From the NCBI GenBank assembly GCA_938075415.1, contig CALJHC010000004.1, positions 62,001-126,000 on the forward strand: a stretch of DNA of 64,000 nt, written 5' to 3'. Positions 47,049 through 56,677 of the stretch are shown piece after piece. The translations under genes were made by a program, and so were the position numbers. The DNA comes from an uncultured Rubripirellula sp. GTDB taxonomy: Bacteria > Planctomycetota > Planctomycetia > Pirellulales > Pirellulaceae. Under the pieces are notes generated by a model, which searched no databases, had not been told where the DNA came from, and worked only from the letters and a program-made list of their open reading frames with translations. Every line of letters starts with the position of its first letter. The first letter of the stretch is position 1.

Positions 47049-48779
47049 ATGAGTCATTTGCAAACCACATTGAAACGAATACCGCTGATCGCGTCACTCG
47101 TTCTCCTGCCGCTCACCGTTATCCTCGTGATTGATCCGTTTCACTGGAAACTTCTACCGACGCAATTCGTTAGCGAGTTGCGATTCACCTCCGCTCCTGA
47201 TCAGGATCACGACGAACACGATCACGACGAACACGATCACGACCACGACGATCACGACCACGACGATCACGAACACGACGATCACGAACACGACGATCAC
47301 GACGATCACGACGAACATGATCATGATCATGACCACGGCGATGCTCGAAGCGCGAGTGCTTCTTCAAAAGACCCAACTTCCAAAGTCGATCAATCGCTTT
47401 TACATCTTTCATCTCAGCAACGCGACGCGGTAGACGACGACCACTCTCATCACCACGGTCAGGGTATGGACCATGAGGAGTCGGCTCTCGAACTGTCCGA
47501 GAGAGCGTTGAGAAGCATCGGGTTAAGCGAGCAGAGACTTCTCGAAATCAAGCTAAGTGCATTCGAGCGTTGCATCACTGTCCCGGCAGTGATTGTTGAA
47601 AAAGCCGGCCAAACTCAATTGAATGTCTCGGCTCCCATGACAGGGCTGGTCACTCATGTTCATGCCGTGCAAGGATCGGCAATCAATCCAGGCGATCTGC
47701 TTTTTCAGGTTCGCCTTACCCACGAAGATCTGGTGAATGCTCAAACCGGCTTTGTCAAAACCCTTGGTGAACTTCAAGTCGAAGAGCGCGAGATTGAGCG
47801 ATTGCGGAAAGTCACCAGCAGTGGCGCGGTCGCGGGAAAACAATTACTTGAAAGACAATACTCCCGAGATAAGTTGGTCGCAATCAAGCGGGCACAGCGG
47901 GAAGCTTTGCTACTTCACGGCCTGACAGAATCGCAGGTTGAAAACATAGAAGAACACGGTGAACTGCTCAAAGAGATGCCAATTTTCGCCCCAACTGTAG
48001 ATCATCACAGTCATGGTGAATTCAGCAACACGTTTCAAGAAACACGCTCTGGCGTTCAGGACGTCCTTGAGACCAGCTTGGAGAGCAATGGCGTTTGCGA
48101 AGTTCAGTCAGACGCCATCACCGGCAGCCTAAGCAATCCATTGATTCTGCAACGTCTCGAAGCGCACAAAGGCGAAGCAGTACATGCCGGTGATTCACTT
48201 GGGATTTTGGCAAATTATCAGAGCCTTTTCATTGAGGGCATTGCCTTCGAGCAGGACATTGAGGCAATACGAAAAGCCTCCGCAGGTGAATTGCAGGTCA
48301 CCGCGATCTTTCAACAAACTGCCTCAAGCTCGGAGCGACTGAAGAATCTTAAGATTGCCTACCTTTCAAACAAAATTGATGCAGACGACAGAACACTTCG
48401 ATTTTACGTTGAACTACCCAACACGATGACTGACGACCGAACGGTTGGGAACTCGCGATACATCAATTGGCGATACCTGCCTGGACAAAGGTTGCAATTA
48501 AACATCCCCATCGAAATCTGGGAAAACCAGATCGTTTTACCCGTGGATGCGATTGTCCAAGAGGGGCTGGATACATTTGTTTTTCAACACAGCGGTGATC
48601 ACTTTGATCGAATGCCCGTCCATGTAAAATATCGCGATCAACACAACGCGGTCATCGAGAATGACGGCGCCCTCACCATCGGTTCTCGTATCGCATCGCG
48701 AGGAGCCCATCAAATGCAAATGGCGTTGAAAAACAAGGCTGGTGGTGGTACCGATCCGCATGCTGGCCACAACCATTAA
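47049..48779 (+). CDS. Heavy-metal RND efflux periplasmic adaptor with His/Asp-rich N-terminal segment
   Basis: The protein of about 576 residues is a CusB/HlyD-type membrane-fusion protein. A membrane helix or signal (about 10-32) is followed at residues 51-97 by a stretch made almost only of Asp, His and Glu, encoded by a short tandem DNA repeat. After a second His cluster (SHHHGQGMDHEES) comes the adaptor core: barrel-sandwich and lipoyl halves (GQTLNVSAPMTGLVTHVHAV is approximate; VTHVHAVQGSAINPGDLLFQ is exact), a helical hairpin (about 230-300) and the beta-barrel/membrane-proximal part (LPGQRLQLNIPIEIWENQIV). The C terminus is DPHAGHNH. The His-rich segment should bind Zn, Ni, Co or Cu ions and pass them to the pump encoded 86 bases downstream. 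I chose the ATG at 47049, which gives a clean signal. Confidence 0.88.
   Translation: MSHLQTTLKRIPLIASLVLLPLTVILVIDPFHWKLLPTQFVSELRFTSAPDQDHDEHDHDEHDHDHDDHDHDDHEHDDHEHDDHDDHDEHDHDHDHGDARSASASSKDPTSKVDQSLLHLSSQQRDAVDDDHSHHHGQGMDHEESALELSERALRSIGLSEQRLLEIKLSAFERCITVPAVIVEKAGQTQLNVSAPMTGLVTHVHAVQGSAINPGDLLFQVRLTHEDLVNAQTGFVKTLGELQVEEREIERLRKVTSSGAVAGKQLLERQYSRDKLVAIKRAQREALLLHGLTESQVENIEEHGELLKEMPIFAPTVDHHSHGEFSNTFQETRSGVQDVLETSLESNGVCEVQSDAITGSLSNPLILQRLEAHKGEAVHAGDSLGILANYQSLFIEGIAFEQDIEAIRKASAGELQVTAIFQQTASSSERLKNLKIAYLSNKIDADDRTLRFYVELPNTMTDDRTVGNSRYINWRYLPGQRLQLNIPIEIWENQIVLPVDAIVQEGLDTFVFQHSGDHFDRMPVHVKYRDQHNAVIENDGALTIGSRIASRGAHQMQMALKNKAGGGTDPHAGHNH
47199..47338 (+). repeat. In-frame His/Asp-coding tandem repeat
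   Basis: GATCACGACGAACAC and shorter variants are repeated in frame and encode the metal-binding run of the adaptor. Units differ by 6 or 9 bases, the kind of tract that can gain or lose units by slippage. Confidence 0.9.
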
Positions 48780-48865
48780 ACGTCTCCCAAGAAGCCAGTG
48801 CTCGTTTTGAATCAACACGATATCCAAGCTGACACTACACGAGATTCGCAAAGAAAAGGTGAGGC

Positions 48866-51800
48866 ATGCTAAACGCGCTGATCCGCTTTTCATTGCGACA
48901 AAGATTGTTCGTCATCTCGATGGCAACCTTACTCGTGGCTCTTGGACTCTGGCAAACAAGTGTTGCCAAAGTTGACGTCTTCCCGGATCTCAACCGTCCT
49001 CGCGTCGTCATCATGACCGAGGCTCCCGGAATGGCTCCGGAGGAAGTAGAAACACTAATCACTCTGCCAATTGAAACCGCAATTAACGGCGCGAACGGCG
49101 TGAAAGCCGTCCGCAGTTCTTCGGGTGTTGGCATGTCCGTGATCTATGTCGAATTCGACTGGGGCACTGACATCTACAACGATCGTCAAGTGATCAGTGA
49201 ACGTCTGCAGCTGGCAAACTCACAATTACCACCCGGAATCAAACCCAGCATCGCACCGATGTCCTCAATCATGGGCCAGGTGTTGATGCTCGGCATGTGG
49301 AGTGAGGATGGCAGCACAGATCCGGTGGAACTGAGAACCATTGCGGACTGGATGGTACGACAGCGGCTCTTGACGGTCCCCGGCGTCTCGCAAGTTTTCA
49401 CGATGGGCGGTGGTCGCAAACAGTTTCAAGTCCTGATTGATCCCGATGCGATGCTACGTCTTGGTGTCTCACTTGAACAGGTGAAGACGGCTGTCCAGAG
49501 AAGCAATCAAAATGCGACGGGAGGATATCTGGATGAGCAGGGTCCCAATGAATTACTGGTACGTGCGCTGGGCCGAATCCAGTCTATTGACGACCTAAGA
49601 AAGGTTGTGCTCACAGGTGATACCGGGCGTCCCATTGCGTTGGAGCAAGTTGCGTCGGTAATCGAAGGCACCGAAGTAAAACGCGGGGATAGCGCTGCGT
49701 TCAAACGAATTGACGACGACCGATTTGCTGGTGGTGACGCGGTGATTTTAACGATCAACAAACAACCTGACTCAGATACACGTCAGCTAACAAGGGATGT
49801 TCTGGATGCAATCAATGAATTGAAGCCATCGCTTCCGGCGGGTTTGCAGGTCACCCCTCTCTACATGCAGAAATCATTCATTGATCGGGCAATCGAAAAC
49901 GTGATTGAGGCGATGCGTGACGGTGCATTACTCGTTGTTATCATCCTGTTCGCATTCCTTCTCAACTTCAGAACAACCTTTATCACGCTGGTAGCGATTC
50001 CACTTTCCATTCTGATGACGATTCTCGTCTTCACGCTATTCGGGTTATCAATCAACACAATGACCCTTGGAGGTCTGGCGGTAGCCATTGGCGAATTGGT
50101 CGATGATGCGATCGTGGATGTGGAAAATATTTTTCGGCGACTACGGGAGAATCAGGCACGCTCCAATCCCAAGCCTCCGATCCTCGTGGTCTACCAAGCC
50201 AGTGTTGAGATCCGAAATTCAATTGTTTTCGGAACCCTCATTGTGACCCTGGTTTTTGCACCGCTATTTGCGCTGTCAGGAATGGAGGGTCGGATTTTTG
50301 CGCCACTAGGTGTCGCCTACATTGTTTCGATTCTCTGCTCTTTGATTGTCTCGCTCACCGTCACCCCCATTTTGTCTTATTGGCTCCTCGCCCGACGCGA
50401 TGGCCAACAATCTGGTAAAGACAGTCGATTCTTGCGTCTGTTGAAGGCGATTGGTGAAGTCATCATTCGAGTCAGTTTACGCGTTCCCCGATTGATATTC
50501 TTCGGAACCATCGTTTTGGTCCTCGGTGCCTCGATCGTACTTTCAAGCATTGATCGCGATTTCCTGCCGCCGTTCAACGAGGGTGCGGTCCAACTGAACG
50601 TCATTCTACCGCCCGGTACCTCTCTGGATACTTCGAATCAGATTGCCCACAGCATTGAACAAAGGCTGCAAGAAATCGAAGACGTGATTCAATTTGGACG
50701 CCGAACCGGGCGTGCGGAATTGGATGAGCATGCGGAGGGGGTCAACATGAGTGAATTCATCATTGAACTCGATCCCAGATCTGCCAATTCAAGAGAATCA
50801 CAACTTGCGGAAATCCGTCAAGCGATGCTCGAAATACCAGGAGTTGTGACGGCGGTTGAACAACCAATTGCACACCTGATCTCTCATATGCTCTCAGGTG
50901 TCAAAGCACAAATTGGGATTAAACTTTACGGCGACGACCTCGATACGCTTCGGCGTGGTGCGGTGGATTTCGAACGAGCGATTAAGGGTATCCCAGGCGT
51001 GACGGATCTTATCGTTGAGCCTCAGGTGAATGTCCCCCAGCTACGGATCGAGTTAGATCGTGATCGATTACTTCTCAATGGATTGACGGTCTCTGTGGTC
51101 AACGATCTGATTGAAACTGCAATGAATGGACAGGTTGTTTCGGAGATCATTCTTGGTCAACGCAAACACGACCTGCTCCTTCGATTTGACGAGAGGTATC
51201 GAGAAAATCTCGATAGCCTGAGACGGCTTACCATCAGCACCGAAAGTGGAGGGCGCATTCCGTTGGAAGCGGTGGCAAAAATTTATGAGTCAAGCGGCCC
51301 CAACACAATCAACCGAGAAAATGTCCGACGGCGGATCGTCCTGCAGTGCAACGTCGTTGATCGAGGTGTGGTGGATGTTGTCAATGAGATTCAAGACGAG
51401 CTTGCTCCTCTAGCCAAGAAACTTCCCGCCGGTTATTTCATTGAATACAGCGGACAATTTGAGAGTCAACAATCTGCAGCTCGGATGATTGTTGGGTTAT
51501 TCAGCGTCGCGATGCTTGGTGTATTACTCTTACTCTACTCGATGTTTCGATCGCTGAATCTTGCGTTACAAATCTTGATGGCCCTACCGATGGCCTTCAT
51601 TGGATCCGTCTTTGCTTTGGTCATTACTGGACAGACGCTAACGATCGCTGCAATGGTTGGGTTCATCTCACTTGGTGGTATTGCATCTCGCAATGGCATC
51701 CTACTGGTAAATCATTACCTTCATCTTGTGAGGCACGAAGGAGAATCTTGGTCAAAGGAGATGATTGTTCGCGCTGGCCTGGAACGCTTAGCACCCGTGC

Positions 51801-52033
51801 TCATGACCGCGATGACATCAGGCTTTGGACTCATCCCCCTTGTTTTGGCGGCTGGCGTGCCCGGAAAAGAAATCCTTTATCCAATTGCCACCGTCATCGT
51901 GGGTGGATTGATCAGCTCAACACTGCTTGATTTTCTCGTGCACCCAGCGATGTTTTGGCTGTTTGGCATCGATGAAGCGAAGCGTGTGGTGGGTGAATCG
52001 CAGAGCCAGTTGGTTCCAGAACTTGATAGCTAG
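48866..52033 (+). CDS. Heavy-metal efflux RND permease (CusA/CzcA-like)
   Basis: The 1055-residue inner-membrane pump has the full RND layout: 12 helices, with two large periplasmic loops (about 35-340 and 565-880). Family marks are VDVFPDLNRPRVVIMTEAPG near the N terminus, the helix-4 block AVAIGELVDDAIVDVENIFR with acidic residues for proton transfer, and FISLGGIASRNGILLVNHYL in helix 10. The sequence is closer to the heavy-metal (HME) than the drug (HAE) branch. It uses proton-motive force to export metal ions. The start at 48866 follows AAGGTGAGGC. The adaptor gene lies immediately upstream, but no TolC-like outer-membrane factor is in the window, so one must be supplied elsewhere. Confidence 0.92.
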   Translation: MLNALIRFSLRQRLFVISMATLLVALGLWQTSVAKVDVFPDLNRPRVVIMTEAPGMAPEEVETLITLPIETAINGANGVKAVRSSSGVGMSVIYVEFDWGTDIYNDRQVISERLQLANSQLPPGIKPSIAPMSSIMGQVLMLGMWSEDGSTDPVELRTIADWMVRQRLLTVPGVSQVFTMGGGRKQFQVLIDPDAMLRLGVSLEQVKTAVQRSNQNATGGYLDEQGPNELLVRALGRIQSIDDLRKVVLTGDTGRPIALEQVASVIEGTEVKRGDSAAFKRIDDDRFAGGDAVILTINKQPDSDTRQLTRDVLDAINELKPSLPAGLQVTPLYMQKSFIDRAIENVIEAMRDGALLVVIILFAFLLNFRTTFITLVAIPLSILMTILVFTLFGLSINTMTLGGLAVAIGELVDDAIVDVENIFRRLRENQARSNPKPPILVVYQASVEIRNSIVFGTLIVTLVFAPLFALSGMEGRIFAPLGVAYIVSILCSLIVSLTVTPILSYWLLARRDGQQSGKDSRFLRLLKAIGEVIIRVSLRVPRLIFFGTIVLVLGASIVLSSIDRDFLPPFNEGAVQLNVILPPGTSLDTSNQIAHSIEQRLQEIEDVIQFGRRTGRAELDEHAEGVNMSEFIIELDPRSANSRESQLAEIRQAMLEIPGVVTAVEQPIAHLISHMLSGVKAQIGIKLYGDDLDTLRRGAVDFERAIKGIPGVTDLIVEPQVNVPQLRIELDRDRLLLNGLTVSVVNDLIETAMNGQVVSEIILGQRKHDLLLRFDERYRENLDSLRRLTISTESGGRIPLEAVAKIYESSGPNTINRENVRRRIVLQCNVVDRGVVDVVNEIQDELAPLAKKLPAGYFIEYSGQFESQQSAARMIVGLFSVAMLGVLLLLYSMFRSLNLALQILMALPMAFIGSVFALVITGQTLTIAAMVGFISLGGIASRNGILLVNHYLHLVRHEGESWSKEMIVRAGLERLAPVLMTAMTSGFGLIPLVLAAGVPGKEILYPIATVIVGGLISSTLLDFLVHPAMFWLFGIDEAKRVVGESQSQLVPELDS

Positions 52034-52147
52034 GGGGCAGTCACTCGCTGGACCCGGTCACGAGCCACCTAGAAGTATTCAATCAGGCCCGATACACGCC
52101 CCTGCCTCAGGAAAGCTGGCGAACAATTAAGGCCGGGCAACTCGAAT

Positions 52148-54112
52148 TCAATAGTTGATTCCCACAAGCAGGTTGAATCCGTACATCTGCAGGTTTTGAC
52201 CTGAATTTTCAGCTAACGATGCGGTGGCTGCACCAAATTCGAAATCATCTGTCAGGAAGGCATAAGACGACGCCATCGAATAATCATCCGACAACTCGAA
52301 GTACTGAAATTCAAAACCGGCTCTTGTGATCAATCGGGAACGACAGCCCACTTTACGCCAGCATTCAAACCCAACCTGCAAACCGGTGTGCATCCGAAGC
52401 TTGGGATCATCGGTGAGCGTGTAAGCGTAGTCGAGTGACCTGGATACCGTTGGGCTCGAACCGGTCGTACTGACAGCAGAAGCCTCGGTAATGGCACTCG
52501 AAGATGCGTCGGACCATAGCCAAGAGACACGCGTATCCCAAAACATCCCAGCGCCGTAATTACCGTTGCTGCAAAAACGTGCAAATGGCTTCCTGCCACG
52601 CAGAGCAAAGGTAGGACCGATACCCTCTAGGCGGTTCTTCGCCATCGCGCTCGAAGACACCTCTACTTTCTCATCTTGATAGGTGCTCAACGCAAAAGCC
52701 GATGACTGTCCGACATAATCCATCTTGCGAAGGCCAATCGCTGAGCCCCAATAGACACCAGCAACGCAAAACTTCTGAGTGATCTCCAGATCGAACGTGC
52801 TTAGATCCACCGACTGTCCGGTGGTGTATTGTTCAAAAATTGAATACGGCTTCCAGGCCCCGCTTTCGTAGACCGTGCTTCCATAACCCCAGTAGACCGC
52901 CTGAAAGCCAAAGACTTTCCCTTGCAAACCAAGGATGCTTCGTTGTCCGTAGCCAAAAGCGCCTTTTGATTCAACGGAATGCTCAATGTCTTCGACTAAA
53001 TCAGTTACTTCGACTTTAGACTTCGAGATTCGGCTCGATGACAAGAATGTAAACTCCGTTGCCAGATACAATCCCTGATCAAAAAGATTCAACGGTCGAA
53101 GTGGTTGAAGCCTTTGCCCCATTGTTTTCATCCAACGGCGTCTGCGACTTCTCAATTGCGGATGATGATGAGTGTGGGAAGTCGCTTCAGTTATTTCCAC
53201 CCAACCGGATTCGGTCGACTCGAGAACCTCATCGCTGCCAATCGCTGGAACCGAGGGCGGAATAATTTCGTAAATCGTCTGCGTTTTCGCTGGCTCCGGC
53301 AGCGTCTCAAGCAAAACTGGCGGTGGAGGAATATTTCCTCTTGCGACTGGAGAAAGTCCAGACCCCAGCGGTTCGTCAATCAACGGAGCCTGCGAAACCA
53401 AGGTGACGGTGTTCGATCCGCCCCTCATCAACGCCGGAAGTATCAGCGACGAACTGAACACCCCTTCATCTGCCTCAGAGGCTGGCATGCTGAAACTCGC
53501 ATCCAGCTCTCGTGATGAAGTCCCTGATGCGGGCTCAATCGCACCCTGGCTTCCTCCCACGCTCCCGGCAATGGAAATCTGCTGTTCCGACGAAACGGCC
53601 ACCGGATTGGGTCCGTCCACTCTTGAATCAGGTGCCCAGATCCCTGAGCCCCTTAACTCTTCAGCCAATAACTCTTCGGCCAAGGTCGTTTTGCCTGACA
53701 ACATGGGATCATTTCCATCAGTCGCTCGTGATGCAGGGCTGACTTGCCTTGCATCAATCAACCCCTGTTTCAGGGAAATACCGGGACTGCTTAACGTGCT
53801 TTCATCAATCAATCCGACCCGTATCGACGGGTCACCCGCTGCGACACCACGCTGTGAACTTTGATTGGTGACCTGAGGAGCCAGACGCACTTCGCCAACA
53901 ATATCCGCTGCTGTCGCCGAATACACACAACACCAAGGCAGCACCAAGCAGCCCAACACAAACACCGCACCGGAATGATTCAGACGCCGCCAATCGTCAA
54001 GACGATTGGTACGTTGCGCACTGTCGCTTGATGTGCTTGATCGCTGGGGCAAATCAGCCCTCATTGAATTCAGTAGGTCCATCTTATCAATGGCTTTCGG
54101 GTGGTTATTCAT
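52148..54112 (-). CDS. Secreted outer-membrane beta-barrel protein, paralogue of the one at 59870
   Basis: The 654-residue protein has a signal segment (about 47-69, GAVFVLGCLVLPWCCVYSAT then AAD), a Ser/Pro/Glu-rich linker predicted disordered (about 70-340), and a C-terminal barrel of about 310 residues. The barrel starts LFDQGLYLATEFTFLS and ends VGINY, an aromatic end typical of the outer-membrane insertion signal. Inside it, GIGPTFALRGRKPF and DLEITQKFCVAGVYWGSAIG match positions of the barrel at 59870. It resembles the Lpg1974/BBP-type pore families of Planctomycetes. Its start lies one base after the C39 peptidase stop (TAA-G-ATG), so the genes are tightly coupled. Confidence 0.75.
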   Translation of the reverse strand: MNNHPKAIDKMDLLNSMRADLPQRSSTSSDSAQRTNRLDDWRRLNHSGAVFVLGCLVLPWCCVYSATAADIVGEVRLAPQVTNQSSQRGVAAGDPSIRVGLIDESTLSSPGISLKQGLIDARQVSPASRATDGNDPMLSGKTTLAEELLAEELRGSGIWAPDSRVDGPNPVAVSSEQQISIAGSVGGSQGAIEPASGTSSRELDASFSMPASEADEGVFSSSLILPALMRGGSNTVTLVSQAPLIDEPLGSGLSPVARGNIPPPPVLLETLPEPAKTQTIYEIIPPSVPAIGSDEVLESTESGWVEITEATSHTHHHPQLRSRRRRWMKTMGQRLQPLRPLNLFDQGLYLATEFTFLSSSRISKSKVEVTDLVEDIEHSVESKGAFGYGQRSILGLQGKVFGFQAVYWGYGSTVYESGAWKPYSIFEQYTTGQSVDLSTFDLEITQKFCVAGVYWGSAIGLRKMDYVGQSSAFALSTYQDEKVEVSSSAMAKNRLEGIGPTFALRGRKPFARFCSNGNYGAGMFWDTRVSWLWSDASSSAITEASAVSTTGSSPTVSRSLDYAYTLTDDPKLRMHTGLQVGFECWRKVGCRSRLITRAGFEFQYFELSDDYSMASSYAFLTDDFEFGAATASLAENSGQNLQMYGFNLLVGINY

Positions 54113-54113
54113 C

Positions 54114-54929
54114 TTACGGGTTCACTCTGCCAGTCAACTGGAACTGGATGAATTGGTTGCTTTGCTTGTAAGTTTCTTTTTCAACTTGCTTAAGGCTCAA
54201 TGGCGCATTCTCTTTGGGCGGTTCACCCGGCTTAATCACCGCAAGAATCGCGTTCTGCTGCCACTGCTCCTGGAACGTTTCGATCAGCACTTTTTTCTTA
54301 CCAAAAATTGGATCTGCAATAAAAACATATTCATCGTCCATACCTCGAACGACCACGAAGTGGTCGTAATCATTAACGGTGATTGCAACCACCAACGGCA
54401 ACTTACTTTCAGCAAGTTTTTCGATAGACAATTTCCCGAGCACGGCGGTATAGCCACCGGTTTGCGCAACGTTTTTCAAATCGGTTAACGTTAATCCATT
54501 CAACACTCGATCGCTAAGTTCCTCTGCCGATAAAATCCTTGCAATAATCACCAACAACGCAGTTTCCGAGACGTTCTCACCCCAGTAATAATTGAGAACC
54601 GTGGCCAAAGCGGCCGCCCCGCATGAGAAGTCACGTTGCTGCATGACGACATTCTCGTTTCGCAACTGCCTCGCGTTCTTCACGTAGGCTTGTGATTTCA
54701 CAAGCTCATCTCGATAGGGGGCTCTTGTTCCGAAACGAAGTGCATTGAATTCTGCCGCTGTCATCTGCGCGTGGACAATAGAATCAGGAGCCTGCGAGGA
54801 AAGTACTGCAAAAAAACTGACGATTAAGCCGACCCGCTTGAGATCAGTTCGCATCCGGTTCCAAAAACCAGTGTTGAACAACCTTAGCCACTTGCTTAGA
54901 AACCTCCTTCGAGGCAAATGATTTATCAT
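54114..54929 (-). CDS. Periplasmic C39-type cysteine peptidase
   Basis: The 271-residue protein has a hydrophobic export segment at about 33-48 after a basic lead, then a stand-alone C39 peptidase domain. The catalytic Cys is Cys103 in VMQQRDFSCGAAALATVLNY, the His is His190 in VNDYDHFVVVRGMD, and the Asp is Asp206 in VFIADPIFGKK. All three are present. There is no ABC-transporter part, unlike bacteriocin exporters; this resembles the stand-alone C39 peptidase FapD of the Fap amyloid pathway. C39 enzymes cut after double-glycine-type leaders. The start has a strong site AGGAGG five bases before the ATG, and that site overlaps the stop codon of the barrel gene upstream, so translation is coupled. 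Confidence 0.85.
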   Translation of the reverse strand: MINHLPRRRFLSKWLRLFNTGFWNRMRTDLKRVGLIVSFFAVLSSQAPDSIVHAQMTAAEFNALRFGTRAPYRDELVKSQAYVKNARQLRNENVVMQQRDFSCGAAALATVLNYYWGENVSETALLVIIARILSAEELSDRVLNGLTLTDLKNVAQTGGYTAVLGKLSIEKLAESKLPLVVAITVNDYDHFVVVRGMDDEYVFIADPIFGKKKVLIETFQEQWQQNAILAVIKPGEPPKENAPLSLKQVEKETYKQSNQFIQFQLTGRVNP

Positions 54930-54941
54930 CAGTACCTCCTA
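54930..54941 (-). promoter_or_regulatory. Strong ribosome-binding site overlapping a stop codon
   Basis: On the minus strand TAGGAGGTACTG leads into the ATG of the C39 peptidase gene. TAG is the stop of the upstream barrel gene. This is the best Shine-Dalgarno sequence I saw in the window, suggesting that the peptidase is made in a fixed ratio to the barrel. Confidence 0.8.
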
Positions 54942-56537
54942 ATAGGTCCAGCGGACACCGAATTCAACATCGTTCGATAAATTCGTCAGGCCATACCGCA
55001 GAAATGGCTCATAATTAGTTCCAAGTTTCGATCGCTTGTTGTTTTTTGGTTTATTTATTGACGCAGAAATCCTTAATGAAAAGGGTTCCGAGCGAGTGCC
55101 AGTGGACGTATTTCCATTAAGCTCAAGTTTTCCCGACGAAGCTCCAGAGAATGACCCACTTAGAGTGACGTTGGGGTTAATTCCGTAACCGACACCCGCC
55201 TGATAAAAAAGCGTGTTACCAACGTTGATATAGTTGTCCGCATCGATGCGAGTTCCGTACGTATGCGTGTAACCAAAGCTACCGAATAGAATCAAAGGAT
55301 CGATTGATTCGGTGACGTTACCGCCCATTGTCAATGTCCAATAACCTGCTCCTAACGTCGCGTCTCGATCCTGTTGTGAAAGTGAAATCTTTCCCTGACC
55401 CGTTGGTGCCGAGACCTGCAGGAATCCCAACAATCGGAACTTGGATTTGTCCGGTGCCCACATGACTCTCGTAAAACCGATCCCTAAATCACCGATGCCA
55501 AACACATCGGAATCTGACTGTGAACCCCCAGCCGTGAGTGACTGTGCTGACCAACCCACTGGTAAACTAAGAAAGCCCTGCAAGTTTTCCATCAAACCAA
55601 TTCTCATCTCGATCGGGGAAGAGATAAGTTGTCGCTTTTGATTGGCATTGACGACCTGTACAGAGGTCGTTCCCTCTTGCAGTAACCCAGCCAACGCGTA
55701 GGAATTGGTGTCGACGGAATAACGGACCCCGTACTCGAATTGATACTGGCCGGGTTCGAGCAGAATCGATCGTTTCTTCAGAAATGCCGGCGTACGCTTT
55801 GGTGGTGGAACTCCAAGTTGGGTTGCTTCGCTCTCTTCTTCTGTAGACCCACCAGATACGGGTTGTTGATTCTGCACCTGAATCACTTGCGACGCCGCAC
55901 CACCCGCAATCGCTATTGCACTTGCAGCAATTGAAGTGTTGGAATTCTCACTAAAGCTGCCGTTAGCGGTTTCCCACTCATTACGTTTCTTTGGTTCTGC
56001 CAACGAATCTGAGTCCGTCGACGTATCGGAAAGGGTGTAATCCACGCTTGAACTCACTGCCGAATCAAGGCGGCGATCCGCGATTGGCATGCGATTCATA
56101 GGCGTATGACGAGTTGGATTATTGTTAACCCAGCCCGAGGCAGCTGATGATGCTAATTCACCACCATTCTCGGTAAGCATTCTTCGCTCAGGAACCTGGC
56201 GATCGCCAGCACCTTCCGCTTCTAAAGTTGTCGGAAGACGCAGCGTGGTTTGAGGCATCGGCAGTCTTAGATAAACATCTTTTTTTGAAACTGCCGGCGC
56301 GGCAGAGTTGGGACCGTTCCCTCTGGGAATCAAAGGACCATGACCTGAAGAGGCCAATGGAGGTGTCGCATTGAGCGCACCATACTGCTGCAAATGAGAA
56401 TCAGTGGCGGGTAAACCTCTCGAATTCTCACCCTCAGAGAGGGCAGGCTCGATCAACGACTGCTCCTGAACAAACAGTAGCCCGAGCGCCGCTAGCGCAA
56501 CCAAGCAGACCGATAAGATGAGTGCTCTGTTTTGCAT
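54939..56537 (-). CDS. Membrane-anchored outer-membrane beta-barrel (transporter-like)
   Basis: The protein of about 532 residues starts with a hydrophobic segment (5-23, ALILSVCLVALAALGLLFVQ) that lacks a clear signal-peptidase site and so may stay anchored in the inner membrane. A Ser/Thr/Pro/Asn-rich linker with no fold runs to about residue 255. The rest is a barrel of the transporter (PF13557-like) type: LLEPGQYQFEYGVRYS ... FGIGDLGIGFTRVMW ... APTGQGKISL ... and the final EFGVRWTY, an outer-membrane C-terminal signal. FapF, the secretion channel of the Fap amyloid system, also combines an N-terminal extension with a barrel, which is one reason I compare this cluster to it. I chose the ATG at 56537; a TTG at 56561 adds eight residues. 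Confidence 0.75.
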   Translation of the reverse strand: MQNRALILSVCLVALAALGLLFVQEQSLIEPALSEGENSRGLPATDSHLQQYGALNATPPLASSGHGPLIPRGNGPNSAAPAVSKKDVYLRLPMPQTTLRLPTTLEAEGAGDRQVPERRMLTENGGELASSAASGWVNNNPTRHTPMNRMPIADRRLDSAVSSSVDYTLSDTSTDSDSLAEPKKRNEWETANGSFSENSNTSIAASAIAIAGGAASQVIQVQNQQPVSGGSTEEESEATQLGVPPPKRTPAFLKKRSILLEPGQYQFEYGVRYSVDTNSYALAGLLQEGTTSVQVVNANQKRQLISSPIEMRIGLMENLQGFLSLPVGWSAQSLTAGGSQSDSDVFGIGDLGIGFTRVMWAPDKSKFRLLGFLQVSAPTGQGKISLSQQDRDATLGAGYWTLTMGGNVTESIDPLILFGSFGYTHTYGTRIDADNYINVGNTLFYQAGVGYGINPNVTLSGSFSGASSGKLELNGNTSTGTRSEPFSLRISASINKPKNNKRSKLGTNYEPFLRYGLTNLSNDVEFGVRWTY

Positions 56538-56624
56538 GGCATCGGATATTCCACACTGCAAATCCCCGTCTGGCAGTGACGAGAACGACTAATTCGCAAG
56601 TTGCACTCAGTGATAGCTGCAAAT

Positions 56625-56655
56625 AAAAAAAAAACCGCGTCTCCCCATGAAACGC
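56625..56655 (-). terminator. Intrinsic terminator inside the actin/barrel cluster
   Basis: On the minus strand GCGTTTC and GAGACGC form a 7-bp stem (one G-U pair) with the loop ATGGG, followed by GG and ten T. It lies 20 bases after the stop of the gene at 56678 and before the barrel gene. It should end or attenuate transcription from the MamK-like gene, splitting the cluster into two units. Confidence 0.8.
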
Positions 56656-56677
56656 TTCGTTGAATGCCCGTCAAAAA

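Noticed and set aside
47154-47336. Antisense frame opposite the His/Asp tract, coding Val/Ile-rich protein
   Set aside because: Mirror effect of the GAT/CAC repeat; no independent start or signal.
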